Shown here: positions 28,070 through 38,584 of the stretch, one piece after another | Layout: each line of letters starts with the position of its first letter | How positions within the stretch are numbered: the stretch's first letter is position 1 | From: Limnephilus marmoratus | Lineage: Eukaryota > Arthropoda > Insecta > Trichoptera > Limnephilidae | NCBI GenBank assembly: GCA_917880885.1 | Contig: OU862913.1 | Span: 24,189,286 to 24,253,285 of the forward strand | Reading direction: 5' to 3' | Length of the DNA: 64,000 nt | Notes under the pieces: model-generated | What the model saw: only the letters and a program-made list of their open reading frames with translations | The model's database searches: none | Told to the model about the DNA's origin: nothing | Position numbers and translations under genes: made by a program

Positions 28070-28788
28070 TTAAGAGGGCATTACCAGAGAAAACCAGAAA
28101 TATGTCATTTTCAAATCAGATTTTAGACGTGTTGACTCTTTTCCACAACAAATTATAAATGGATTTCGAAAGATTGTTCTTTTATCTAGCATTCGCATGT
28201 AATAAATTTTGAGAATTTTTTAAAATTTTTAGTATAATAAGATTATTCCATAGGTCGCTAGCAGATTTGTTAAATTTTCAAAAAAGATTTTGTATTATAC
28301 CACACCCATTTCAAATAATATAATCATGCAGTAAAATAAATCAATACATTACCTAGCAAACGCATGTTTTAGAATTTTAATTTTAGTTTCAATAAAATCA
28401 TTAAAAAATATGTACGTACATGTGTTTCTTGACGAAAATTGGTCCATTTGTGTATTTATTTGCACTTACAAACTAATATATTTCAGATTTTTTTAACATT
28501 CTTATTAAATTTAGACATAATTTAAAAATGATAATTACTTATAATCAAAAAATAACTACAAAAAGCACATTATTTTAATAGTTTTATCATCACGCCTTTC
28601 AGCATTTTTGGATGAAGGTATAAATTAAAGCTAATTTAGATTGAAATAAATTCGATATTGAGTTATAATTTAAAAAAGCTGGTACGGAGTATAATTAATC
28701 TTTCTCATTGTAACCGCCCTGTACAATCGTAAGAACAACTTTCGACGAAATGTGGATTTTCGTCCGCTGGCTGGTTAAACGCTCTTAA
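28070..28788 (+). mobile_element. TTAA719 element, copy 3, complete
   Basis: Bounded by TTAA at 28070-28073 and 28785-28788, 719 bp inclusive. The ends read inward GAGGGCATTACCAGAG and, from the right, GAGCGTTTAACCAGCC, 10 of 16 matching. AT-rich, no ORF. TTAA at both ends suggests a piggyBac- or Kolobok-type non-autonomous element. Transposase source not seen. Confidence 0.6.
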
Positions 28789-29069
28789 GGCATAACATTA
28801 TTATTTTATTGGCATGTCAAAAAAAAATGATGGGACTTTTTAATCTAATGTGAACAAGGTCATAACAATGTCATCCCATCATTTTAACATAATATAATCC
28901 AATATTGGGACAAGTAATGGTGTAATAATGTGTAGTGGGAGGCCCCCCATCCATCTTGTATCGAGGTGCCCCATGTGTCGCTGTCAAATACCACTTATAC
29001 CGCCATCCCATTACCATATGAGAATTATTGTATTATAGGGAAATTTGGAGGCAATGAAGTGAGGAATGC
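28789..29069. other. No recognised feature
   Basis: GATGGGACTTTTTAATC and CATCCCATCATTTTAAC form a loose inverted pair (28830-28885). Nothing else. Confidence 0.35.
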
Positions 29070-29530
29070 TAGGAAGGGTAAACGGTTCCCCGATTAATTA
29101 TCCTAAGGACAAAACTCCCCCAATTAAATATCCACTAAAACCTAATCTAACCTAACAAAAAATATGGGATAAAAAAAAATAATACATCCTGTATTATCCA
29201 TCCACCTACTAAAACCTAACCTAACCTAACAAAAAATGGGACAAAAAAATACAGACATCCTGTAGATAAAGACAATAAATTGTTGTTCAGAAATAGTAAC
29301 ATGGGACAAAAATAATACAGACATCCTGTAAAGACAACAAATTATTCTTGAAAATAGTAAAATGGGACAAAAATAATACAGACATCTTGTAAAGACAATA
29401 AATTCTTGTTAAAAATTGTAAAAATGGGACAAAAGTAATGCAGACATCCTGTAAGGACAGTTAAATATTGTTCAAAAATAGTAAAATGGGACAAAAGTAA
29501 TACAGACATCCTGTAAGAAAATAAATTATT
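29070..29530. mobile_element. MS62 element, partial (one terminal arm plus minisatellite)
   Basis: Left arm: CGGTTCCCCGATTAATTATC, AAGGACAAAACTCCCCCAAT and CCACTAAAACCTAATCTAAC. It leads into ~6 imperfect 62-bp units (ACAGACATCCTGTAAAGAC, AAATAGTAAAATGGGAC). A second (CCTAA) block at 29215 shows a local duplication. The right arm is missing; LINE-C begins at 29531. Confidence 0.7.
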
Positions 29531-29692
29531 GCCGGTCTCTGTGTTTCCTCCTTCCTACAACATGGGTATCTTCAAGAACAATATTTATTTCTTCCTCTCC
29601 TCAAAAAGACCCTCCACACAACATCTCAGATGACATAGGAACTAGGAAAATTATTTTTTACCTTCTTCTGTGTGGAATTAATGTAAAAGAAC
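29531..29692 (+). repeat. LINE-C 3' end
   Basis: GCCGGTCTCTGTGTTTCCTC to CCCTCCACACAACATC, then TCTGTGTGGAATTAATGT. About 160 bp. The inner hairpin is degraded (AACTAGGAAAATTATTTTTT). Confidence 0.75.
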
Positions 29693-30112
29693 TGAAATTT
29701 CTGTAAGTTAGAAAGCGAATATTGTAAAAAAAATGGAGACCGGAATTTTATTGTTCAGTGCAAAAATTTCATCATTTTGCATTTCAAGGGTTGGTTTAAA
29801 TTTAACACCACTCAGTGCATATTAAATAAAACATCCCTTCGTTTAAATCGACGCTCCGTGTAGACGCCGGCGTCGCCCGACCTTTTGGCGTCGGGGGTTT
29901 ATTACGCTCCCCGCTCCCCGCACCCCCCCCCCCCCCACCACCCCCTCATACCGACAGTACATATCAGTACATAGCACAGACCTACCCCCCTCGCTTCCTC
30001 CCCCACTTCATATCCGTGTTTAATAGGTAGCTACACGGAAATCTGGGAGATTTATAATACATATCGTTCGTCCAGTTGATTAGTCAGATATCTCTAAAAA
30101 ATAGAAATTAAA
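29693..30112. other. No recognised feature
   Basis: Contains a GC-rich patch (CGACGCTCCGTGTAGACGCC) and a 16-base C run at 29923-29936. No repeat match found. Confidence 0.4.
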
Positions 30113-30340
30113 CTTGTTTTATTTTTACTCCACACAGGAGGCCCTGAGGAAAATAATTTCTCTCAAAGCCTACGTCATCTTTGGGGTGCTGTCTGGAGGA
30201 TCTTTTTAGGGAAAGAAAGAGAAGAAGTACTGGGGAGGAAAAGAGTATGGTGGGTGGGTAAGAATCTGAGGGTCAGTGTGTCCAGGAATGATGGACGTAT
30301 GAATCCATCCCTCCTACAGCGGTGCTAGGCGATAATCCGA
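30113..30340 (-). mobile_element. SINE-T, long-type 3' half
   Basis: CTCCACACAGGAGGCCCTGA to GGTGCTAGGCGATAATCCG. Truncated at the centre on its 5' side. The flank at 30345-30400 is C-rich and resembles PYR. Confidence 0.8.
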
Positions 30341-30344
30341 GCTA

Positions 30345-30930
30345 GTACACACCCTCCCCTACTCCTCCACCACCCCCTCCCCCTCCATACCCGTTACATT
30401 CATTTACGCGCAATTTCGCATCTATAATATTAGTATAGCTGTTGGCTAAGGTCAAAATGTAAATTAGTACCTACCTACTTTATACATATTTGAATTTTTA
30501 ATGTCAAGGGAATCTCAATAGTAACCTAAACAAATAAAAAAATGAGAGCGCACGTCAAACAACAATTACTTAGTAACGCTTTGCTTTTCGTCCGGACAAT
30601 AAACGAATAAAAAAATACTTCTCAAATTTTGAAAATTCACTCTGTGGCACCATGGCATGAAGAGAACATCGTTCTCGAATTGATTTTTTTAAATAAAGAT
30701 TATCGTGGTAAAAACAAAATGTTATTAATTATTTCATTAGTATAAAAAATAATTTCATAACGCCAGAGCTTATTCATTACGCCAGAGCTTACTAATATAT
30801 ATAGACTATATTACTCGCAAAAAATGTAGCTTTCTATTAGTGAAGAATTTTTAAAGTCCTTTCAGTATTTATTGCGTGAAAGAGTAACAAACATCCATAC
30901 AAACTTTCTCCTTTATAATATTAAATAGGA
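30345..30930 (+). repeat. C-rich patch and RTE-type 3' end
   Basis: 30760-30930 has ATAACGCCAGAGCTTATTC, AATGTAGCTTTCTATTAG and ACTTTCTCCTTTATAATAT, shared with 60300-60480. Such ends are common in insect RTE/SINE elements. 30430-30760 is unassigned. Confidence 0.5.
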
Positions 30931-32565
30931 TTATAAAATTTAAAACCGTTTTTCATGACCTTTCTAAAAGAGTTTTTAGTTTTCGGATGCGTTCAGAAAT
31001 GTTCCATTTTGATGGATTTTATTGATAAAAAATAGATATACGAGTAAATATATATATATACATATATCTACAAATTATTATTAATTATCAACACAGTCAT
31101 ATACTCGTATTGTTAACAATTTATGTATATATTATCGTCATCATTCTAAATAACACCACAATATTATAACAACATTCGAACGACAATAGAGAACTCCAGT
31201 CCAATTTTTTATTTATGTTTTTAAATGAATGAACCTTCTAACTTAAATAACTGCATTTTTATTTCTATTTTTAGAGTTTTTTTTATTTTTTATTTTTTTT
31301 ATTTGATTCACCTGATTTATACATGTGTGTTACATATTTGACTAATGTGGGCCTCACTGGATGCTTTACCCGTGCTGAGGACCCCAGCAGAGACCCCAGA
31401 GTTAGTTTTAATAATTAAAATTATTGTCAAAGCTTTAATTTTTCAAGATCCCCCGAAAACCGCCGTATGTATGGTGAATCGTGTGACGTCATCACTCCTG
31501 AAAAATTAGTATAGAATCGGCAATCAGCTGATCTACTGCCGCCATTTTGAATTCCGTTGTTCGAAATATTCTCCCTAGAAATAGCATTACTATTTTTATG
31601 TGGAGTAGTTTTTGAATATTTTCAATAATAGAGATAAACTAATAAGAAATACCTTTATTTTTGAAACATTATTTAGGCCCAAAGATATTGAAATAAAAGT
31701 AGATGTGCTATCTGCTGTTTTTACTATGTGGGTCTGCGCTTCCGGGTGTCGCCGATATTGTTTACCAATTAACAAATAAACTAAAAGAACAAATAATTAA
31801 TGAAAAAACCAAACTAAATGAACAAATTCTTTTCTTATTCAAAATATATTGTTAATCAATATTATTGCACATTTTCAAAAAATCAACGAAATGAACAAAT
31901 TCTTTTTGTATGAAAACTACGCTAATTAGCGCGTAGTCCGGCGACAGTTGCGCGGACACCATAGCATATCTTTCTGTATTTGAATATCTTTGTTTAGGCC
32001 TAAATAATGTTTCAATAAACACAACAACTAAATCTCTATAAACAGTATGCAAATAAACAAATAAATTAATACGATGGCTTGTGTCAGATCATACATTCCC
32101 ATACAATGACTTTACGGTGACGTCACGACACGTCGAACAGTGACGTCACCTTGACGGCGTGTTTTTACGACCCGATTAAAAATGGACATTTTAATAATTT
32201 TTTAAAAAGTCTGCATTTAATATTATTCAGAATCAGCGTTTATTGGTCTATATGAACATATTTTTTTAAAGCCAGAATGTGTTTCACCGGAGTTCCTTAT
32301 TTCTATTAGAATTTTTATATCCCAAAATCCGCAGTCACCCCCAAACCCGTCCGAACACCCCATTTCCCCCCCTAAGGGACCCAGGACTTAGGAGATGTGA
32401 ACCAAAGACCACTCGATAACTTCTTCAAGAGCTTTGGAGAAGAAACTCGAGAAGAAATGACGGGGGAAAGAGAGGGACATATAAATGGACTTATAATATA
32501 AAATACCCATAGAACAGAATATCTCAAGAAAGAAATATAATGATTTATTTTATTATTGAAATAAA
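30931..32565. other. Mostly unassigned; Rep-4 piece and a spaced inverted repeat
   Basis: 30935-31060 is Rep-4 (AGAGTTTTTAGTTTTCGGAT). GAAACATTATTTAGGCC at 31666 has its complement GGCCTAAATAATGTTTC at 31998, arms ~38 bp. Three TGACGTCA sites lie at 31484, 32118 and 32141. The longest frame is 66 codons. This is the longest stretch without an assigned transposon, so any unique host DNA may be here. Confidence 0.4.
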
Positions 32566-32940
32566 ACTTTTTTAAGCACGCTCAACTTGGGGGTAAGCTG
32601 GTGAATCTGTTACGAAAAGTGGTGACGTGTTACGAAAAGTGGTGATGTATTACGAAAAGTGTGATGCGAACGACAATCGATCGAACGGTGATCGATGGCG
32701 AGGCGAACGGTCGGGCCTTTACGCACGCTTGACTTGGGGAGTGATAAGGATAAGGATGGTCACCCCAAGATCGTAGGTCACCCCATGGTCATAAATTCAC
32801 CCCAAGGTCACCCTGTTGCTACGTTTGGTAACTTAGCAGGGATATCTGGGTTCATGGGGCAAGGTTTGTCTTGTAGTTTTACTTCAGTCATGTGGTCTAA
32901 AGCACTCTCGTTTTTGTTTATGAATCCGCACATTTTATTA
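32566..32940 (+). repeat. Composite SINE-T-derived element, two-unit form
   Basis: CGAAAAGTGGTGACGTG is repeated three times with variation, then GGCCTTTACGCACGC and GGATAAGGATGGTCACCCC. Only two or three 18-bp-like units follow before GTTTGGTAACTTAGCAGGG, TTCATGGGGCAAGG and TCTTGTAGTTTTACTTCAG. It shares both flanks with 43330-44150, which has ~29 units. Confidence 0.8.
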
Positions 32941-32949
32941 TAATTATTT

Positions 32950-33362
32950 TTTTATTTTTTTTATTTGAATACCTCACAAGAGTCCCAGCTGCTCCCGTAT
33001 GGAGCCACTGAGACTATGGCATTCCCAATTAGCGTATGTTGTGAGGCTGAAGGTAGTGGGTAGGGGAAGGAGATGCAGAGGATGGTTGGGATGTACCTGA
33101 CTATTCAGATCTGGTCACCAAACACAGTTAAAGCCATTTCAAGCAACGTTTCAATTTTGAATGGCGTTCTTACACCAAGGCGATACTGATACTATTTTCC
33201 ACTTTGGAACATGCCGCAAATAAACTACACATTATGTTTTATTAATTAATTGAGAAATACCACTAATTAATCAAATAAAATTTATTTGCGCCCGCCTGGT
33301 TCGAACCCGCGACCTTCGGATTGTGAATCGAGAGTCTTACCACTCAACCATGGAGGCCGTCT
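32950..33362 (-). mobile_element. SINE-R copy
   Basis: Tail side TTTTTATTTGAATACCTCAC; body GGTCACCAAACACAGTTAAA; head CTGGTTCGAACCCGCGACC (B box) and ACCACTCAACCATGGAGGCC (A box region). Full length with an eroded A tail. Confidence 0.85.
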
Positions 33363-33635
33363 AAAAATTTAGAAGGGTATCCCGATAAAAAGACGAACTT
33401 TTACTTTATGTGTATTTATGTGTTTATAGTGGTCACTACAGTCAAAATGTTTAACAGCCAATAACTCAAAATAATTTAAATCATTATCGTTGTTTTTCCC
33501 AGTAAGTGTTCAATGTTACTTGCATACTGCTTACTAACAACGTATGCAGGGACTCTGGAGGTCTAGAATCGTTCAAAAATAAATAAATGTAGCCTCGTTT
33601 GAAGGAGTAACCTTCTGTTACTTATGTATCCCTTC
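33363..33635. repeat. Rep-6 copy and flank
   Basis: 33505-33630 (TACTTGCATACTGCTTACT, GGGACTCTGGAGGTCTAGAA, GAAGGAGTAACCTTCTGTTA) matches 52190-52330. 33363-33500 is unassigned. Class unknown. Confidence 0.55.
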
Positions 33636-34255
33636 GTATGAGTTTGTGTATCTGGATAGTATGTTTACGAGAAATGGGAAGGCTGATAAAGATATTAGAA
33701 GGGTAAATGCAGATAACTCCATTAATGGAGAAATGAATGACGTTGGCACTAATAAAAAAACTGTCAAAAGAAGCGAAGCTAGCAGTCCACAATGGAGTAC
33801 TGGTACCTACCCTGATGTATGGCAGTGAGACATGAAACTGACAGAGGAAGGATGAAAGTATAGTGATTGCTGTAGAAATGAGATGATCGTGCGAGAAACG
33901 TGGAGATCCGCAAAGAATGCAAGGCTGATGTAGGCGTAATGAGTAAAATTAAGAAAGGGACGCTCAGATGGTTTGGGTATGTAGAGCAAATGAACGAAGA
34001 AAGTGGTGTAAGAAGAATATATGAGCAAATGTGAATGGTAGAAGAAGTCGGAGACGCCAAGGAAGACATGGCATGAACAAGTGAATCAGATACTTGTGTC
34101 AGGCCATGTCAAAATTCAGAATAATAGAAAAGGATGTATGAGACGATTTAAGAATACGAGTGAGGCAAAGAGTGTGTGCCAAGACCGGGTGGTTTGGCGG
34201 TCCGTCCTCTCTGCCTACCCCTGCGCTTAAGGCGCCGCATCCGCGCTCAAAAAGA
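33636..34255 (+). pseudogene. RTE-a 3' fragment with AAGAAGATG tail
   Basis: MYLDSMFTRNGKADKDI, then ACCCTGATGTATGGCAG, GGGACGCTCAGATGGTTTGG and CAAGACCGGGTGGTTTGGC follow the RTE-a order seen at 2545-2931 and 7808-8105, in several frames. The tail is CGCGCTCAAAAAGAAGAAG, unlike the TTAG-type tail at 8.1 kb, so two RTE-a subfamilies are present. Confidence 0.8.
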
Positions 34256-34561
34256 AGAAGATGGATATATATTTAATTATGAATGAAATCGAAACAGTTT
34301 AATAAAACACGACTCATTTAAAATATCTCAAAAATCTCATGGAAGGCGTCTTAAGTATCATTTAAAGAAACATTGTGATTTTTTTCACAACTATAACTTT
34401 TAAAATAACTGAACCAAACGTGTTTATAATAATTTTCGGAGCATACTTTGCGATTTTTTTCCTTCGAGGGAATTTCATATAATTTACGTTTCGACGTGGA
34501 ACGCGTCTAGATATTATCTTCAAAAATAAGAAATATTTTTTTAAGAGCTTAAAAACTTCAA
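34256..34561 (+). repeat. Rep-3 copy, split by the Harbinger-like insert
   Basis: AATAAAACACGACTCATTT, TGCGATTTTTTTCCTTCGAG, GTGGAACGCGTCTAGATATT and TAAGAGCTTAAAAACTTCAA. It continues at 35185-35240 with TTTAAGGGATATATGTAAG and TCGGTAGAAATTCGGGTAGC. Other copies: 35570-35870 and 38585-39680. Confidence 0.75.
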
Positions 34562-35184
34562 CTGTAGTAGTCATCATCGCAAAATAAGATACAACCTCGG
34601 AGCAAGACCGGGTTAGGTGAAATTGTTACTCAACATGGTGGGTTAATCGCGCGCATGCGCGTGTTTTTACCGAGTCACTGTACAGGAGATGTAGTAGCTG
34701 TCAGAATTTAAACCACCCGATCACCAGGGTTAACTCAGTACCCCGTGCGTTGTAACTGACGAAATGGCGAACTTTTATGAGAATCTTGACGTTTTGAACG
34801 GAGCTTTGGCAAATATTGACCGTATTCGCGGCATTCATGCACCACAGCCACGGAAAAGGTTTAAAAAAAGGTACGATCCATTTGCGGCACTCACGGAAGG
34901 AGATTTTAGGTCAAATATAGATTTACCAAAGTCAAAGTTGTGTTGACTGATGTTGACGTATGAATAAACGTGAAGTCGGCAACACGCCGCGAAATGCTAA
35001 ATTGGCCGCGTTTTTGAGCTTTGGAGCAGTGTTGCTACCGTAAAAAAATCATAACAGCTGTCGAGAAACATTATGATGATGAGTAAAGATTTTTACCCTG
35101 AGCAGTGTAGGCTTACTCCACTGTGTAGCTACCGCGACACTACAGAGCCGTGGTACGGTTTTATGATGAGTAAGGCTGCAAGTG
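34562..35184 (+). mobile_element. PIF/Harbinger-like non-autonomous insertion
   Basis: Boundaries come from the intact Rep-3 at 39605-39670, which reads AAAACTTCAAATATTTAAGG with no insert. About 620 bp. The ends share a CATCAT(n)AAAA block: CATCATCGCAAAATAAG inside the left, CATCATAAAACCGTACC inside the right (reverse complement). The terminal repeats are too weak to name the superfamily on their own. Confidence 0.6.
34764..34946 (+). pseudogene. Possible Harbinger transposase N-terminus
   Basis: A 60-codon frame, MANFYENLDVLNGALANI to LPKSKLC. The segment KKRYDPFAALTEGDFRSN and IDLPKS resembles the N-terminal ...DPFxxxxExEFxxRFRLxK... block of HARBI1-like nucleases. The protein stops before any catalytic DDE residue. 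A short recognition with low certainty. Confidence 0.4.
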
Positions 35185-35240
35185 TTTAAGGGATATATGT
35201 AAGAAATCGGTAGAAATTCGGGTAGCGGCTGCTTAAACGG

Positions 35241-35569
35241 CGTGATGGTTAGTTAGTTAGTGTTAGTATGAATATAAGGAATTTATTAAAATAAACTGTC
35301 ACCAAGTAATGCAGCGAGAAAGTACAATTGTTAGCGCAATTGTTAAATCGCATGTAACACAACTTTCTCCATAAATCCTGATGGAAGACGAAAGATGTAA
35401 TAAATTGTGCAACGCTATCTGCCAACATGCAGACAGTCTTGGATAATGTAACTATGTGGATGCAGGAATAGCATTAAAATAACACCAGCCGTTCTGTGAG
35501 TAGTAGATCTTGCGTCCAAAGAGTATGTTTCTAATTTTCTCTTAAGGCTCTGCAACAGGGCCCGAAAAG
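35241..35569 (+). other. RTE-a tail, then unassigned
   Basis: 35243-35270 (GGCGTGATGGTTAGTTAGTT) is an RTE-a type 3' tail. From 35275 no repeat or coding match. 35570 begins another Rep-3 copy. Confidence 0.45.
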
Positions 35570-35922
35570 AAGAAGATGGAGAGATATGAAATTACGAATG
35601 TTCGAGGAGAGCGCTAACATTTACAGCGACAAAATCGATGTGAAAATTGCGATAATGTTTAATAAAACACGACTCGTTTAAAATAGATCAAAAATCTCGC
35701 GGGCATTATCTTAAACAGCATTTAAAAAAACACTGTGAATTTTTTCATACATATATAACAGGAAAATAACTGAAACGTGTTAATAATAATTTTTGGAGCA
35801 TACTTTCCGATTTTTTTCTATCGAGGGAATTTTATATAATTTGCGTATCGTCCAAAATCATAGAATTTGTAAGTAGGTACTTATATAGTACAAGAAAATA
35901 TATATATATATATATATATTTT
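35570..35922 (+). repeat. Rep-3 copy and (TA)n run
   Basis: AATAAAACACGACTCGTTTA, GGAGCATACTTTCCGATTTT and TCGAGGGAATTTTATATAAT match Rep-3. A (TA)11-12 run at 35899-35921 ends it next to LINE-C. Confidence 0.7.
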
Positions 35923-36705
35923 ACATTAACTCCACACAGGAGACCCTGAGGAAAATGATTTCCCTCAGGGCCTTTGTCATCTGGGATGCTGTGTGGAGTG
36001 TCTTTTTGAGGAGAGGAAGGAATGAACATTGATCTTGAAGAGACCCGTGTTGTAGGAAGGAGGAAACACAAAAGCCAGCAAATCATTCCACAGCCGAGCT
36101 GTTGAACACAAGAACAAGTCGAAGAAACGACCCGTTCTCATGTGACAAATGTCAACCGTGCGCAAATGTTGGGCATGCGTTTGGCGTGTTTCCCGACTAT
36201 GCACCGGTGCCAAAGGGATCATTGATGCTAGTTCCTCGGAGCATCTTCCATTGTAATACCGGTAGAACAAGGATAACATTCACACCCGACACCTATGCTC
36301 TAAAGATTGCAATCCATCTGTTAAGATGGGAGAATCTATTAAACGGAACGCCCGTTTCTGCACAGAGTCAAGGGTATTTTTCAGGTATTTTGAAGCTCCA
36401 GACCAGAGATGGCTGCCAAATTCAACCGTGGGGCGTACTTGTGATTTGTACAGGGTTAGTAGTTGTGTACTATTAAAGTATCTGCGGGCCCTGTACAGTA
36501 CGCCCAGTTTTTGGGAGGCTAACTTTACTCTGGCTTCGATGGAGCCCCCATACCTGAGCTGGTCACTTAGGGTTACACCAAGCATATCAATGGAGGGCCT
36601 GTTCGGAAGATTGCTTCCGTTGAAAGATACTAGATTTTCATTTCGATCCCTTTTAGACGTAATCAGACAAGATTGGGTCTTTATATACAAAGAAACATTA
36701 CTTCA
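35923..36705 (-). pseudogene. LINE-C, longest copy (about 235 codons)
   Basis: Minus strand from 36690: LPNRPSIDMLGVTLSDQLR, VKLASQKLGVLYRARRYFN, LYKSQVRPTVEFGSHLWSGA, then a TGA at 36280-36282 where other copies have GGA, then MLSLFYRYYNGRCSEELASM to the TQHPR end. The LGVTLS...KLGVLxRARRYF segment is the linker after the RT domain in CR1/Jockey LINEs. The catalytic motifs lie beyond the 5' truncation. One nonsense change is the only clear lesion. The 3' tail hairpin is intact. A SINE-T lies just upstream in the same orientation. Confidence 0.88.
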
Positions 36706-36734
36706 CAATCTCAATGACAATTATTTTTTCGATT

Positions 36735-37136
36735 TTTTGAGGTTAAACAATTTCCCTCGGGGTCTGTGTCATTTTTGGGGATGCTTTGTGGAGGGTATTT
36801 TTAGGAAAAGAAGAAGAGGAAGTTCTGAGAAGAAAAAAAAGTATTTGGGGAGGATAGGAAGCTGGGGGTCAGTGTGTCTAGGAGTGATGGACGTATAAAT
36901 AGATTCATCTCACTGCGGAGTAAGGCGATGGGTCGAGCGGCTGGAGAGTCAAAAGGTCTCCCACCAGTAGGAGGGCAAATGTACTTGCAGCCAAGACCTA
37001 GACAAACCTCACCCCCATGTACCCTAGCATCCCTCCCAAGTCGCCAAACGTAGCGAACTACTTTAGATGACCTACGGCAAATAAGGTGTAGGTTCCAGGA
37101 GCGGATGTACTCAAACCCACCAACCAAATTATTTAT
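36735..37136 (-). mobile_element. SINE-T, long subfamily, tail-truncated
   Basis: Starts inside the tail at GGTTAAACAATTTCCCTCGG (outer stem lost) and ends AACCCACCAACCAAATTA. The centre keeps AGTGATGGACGTATAAATAG. More diverged than most copies. Confidence 0.75.
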
Positions 37137-37351
37137 TCAGATTTGACAGCTCGTAGTATAGATAAACGCTCATTCGAACTCTGGCGGAATAAAAATGTAG
37201 TATCCAACACGGCCACCATTTTGTACCAAACGGAACACACAAATTAACAGACACATGAAATGCCAAACGGACAAATTAAAGCAGAACTCCGTTAAGCACA
37301 ATCAATTAAAGTAAAACAAAATATTCTAATGTATATTTTTCTGTAGACGGT
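37137..37351. other. No recognised feature
   Basis: GCGGAATAAAAATGTAG and CGGCCACCATTTTGTACC occur without a partner in the window. Confidence 0.35.
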
Positions 37352-38025
37352 TCAACAAAATATCTAAAACCTAACCTAACCTAACCCAAAAATGGGACAA
37401 AAATAATACAGACATCCTGTAAAGACAACAAATCATTGTTTGAAAATAGTAAAATTCGCCAAATATAATACAGACATCCTGTAAAGACAATAAATCATTG
37501 TTCAAAAATAGTAAAATGGGCCAAATATAATACAAACATCCTGTAAAGACAATAAATCATTGTTCAAAAATAGTAAAATGGGCTAAATTTAATACAAACA
37601 TCCTGTAAAGACAAAAAATCATTGTTCAAAAATAATAAAATGAGCCAAATATAATACAGACATCCTGTAAAGACAATAAATCATTGTTCAAAATTAGTAA
37701 AATGGGCCAAATATAATACAGACATCCTGCAAAGACAATAAATCAAAAATAGTAAACTGGGCCAAATATAATACAGACATCCTGTAAAGACAATAAATCA
37801 TTGTTCAAAAATAGTAAAAGTGGGTCAAATATAATACAGACATCCTGCAAAGACAATAAATCATTGTTCAAAAATAGTAAAATGGGTCAAATATAATACA
37901 GACATCCTGTAAAGTTAGGTTAGGTTAGGTTTTAGTAGATATTTTGTTGGGGGATGTTTTGTCCGTAGGATATTTTGTCAGCGATATTTTGTCGCGTGAT
38001 GAAAATGCGCATTACCTCTGTGATC
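37352..38025. mobile_element. MS62 element with about nine 62-bp units
   Basis: Left end CAACAAAATATCTAAAACC then (CCTAA)3. Right end (TTAGG)3 then TTTTAGTAGATATTTTGTTG, the inverse. Outside the right arm come GGATGTTTTGTCCGTAGG and GTCGCGTGATGAAAATGCGC, which match the outer arm at 29075-29125 in reverse. The core unit is AAATAGTAAAATGGGCCAAA, TATAATACAGACATCCTG, TAAAGACAATAAATCATTG. No ORF. Confidence 0.8.
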
Positions 38026-38584
38026 GTAAGACCAGTTAATGTATCCTTTGTCAATGAGAAAATCTTGAGAAATGATTTTAACAAAACTTAAAGCAACAGT
38101 ACCGAGACGTTTTGTCGGCGCAAAAAGTATAAAAGGAAAAAGGAGTTGGGCGGGCCCGGTCCAGAAAGAGTTACGGGCGGGTCATAATTCAGTCCATTTT
38201 AATTAACGGACTGCCGTTTTTGTCAGGTTAACACTTCCAGGACGGGGGAGTAATTACTGCCTCTCCAGGATTCCGAAAGGAATTGATTGGTAAATTGTTT
38301 ACTAAGCGGAATTCAATGGATTTTCCGTTGTTTTTGATGGGCTCTCTTGAGAACAGATTACTTAAGCAACTGAATTACTTAGTTGGTACGTTAGACAAAA
38401 TGTTAAACGTTCACTAATGAATATTGCTGACGTAGGTACTAATGGAAAATAATGAAATAAGCTTTGCAAAGTCTGAAAATGTCCGTAATAGGATGAAACC
38501 GGTCCTGGTGAAATATAAATTAGTGGAAGAAAGTACAAAAGTGTTTAAATTTCAAATTCTAATACTTTGCAAAATTGTCTATGT
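38026..38584. other. No recognised feature
   Basis: A mixed region with one 63-codon frame at 38442-38633 and no domain. Rep-3 begins near 38585 (GGGGCCGCATCCGCGCTCA). Confidence 0.4.

Noticed and set aside
31852..32052. Host exon in the least repetitive region
   Set aside because: 66 codons only, with no domain and no supporting splice signals that I could tie to other frames.
37352..37920. CRISPR-like array
   Set aside because: The 62-bp units are continuous minisatellite repeats with no unique spacers, in a eukaryotic genome and inside an inverted-repeat element.
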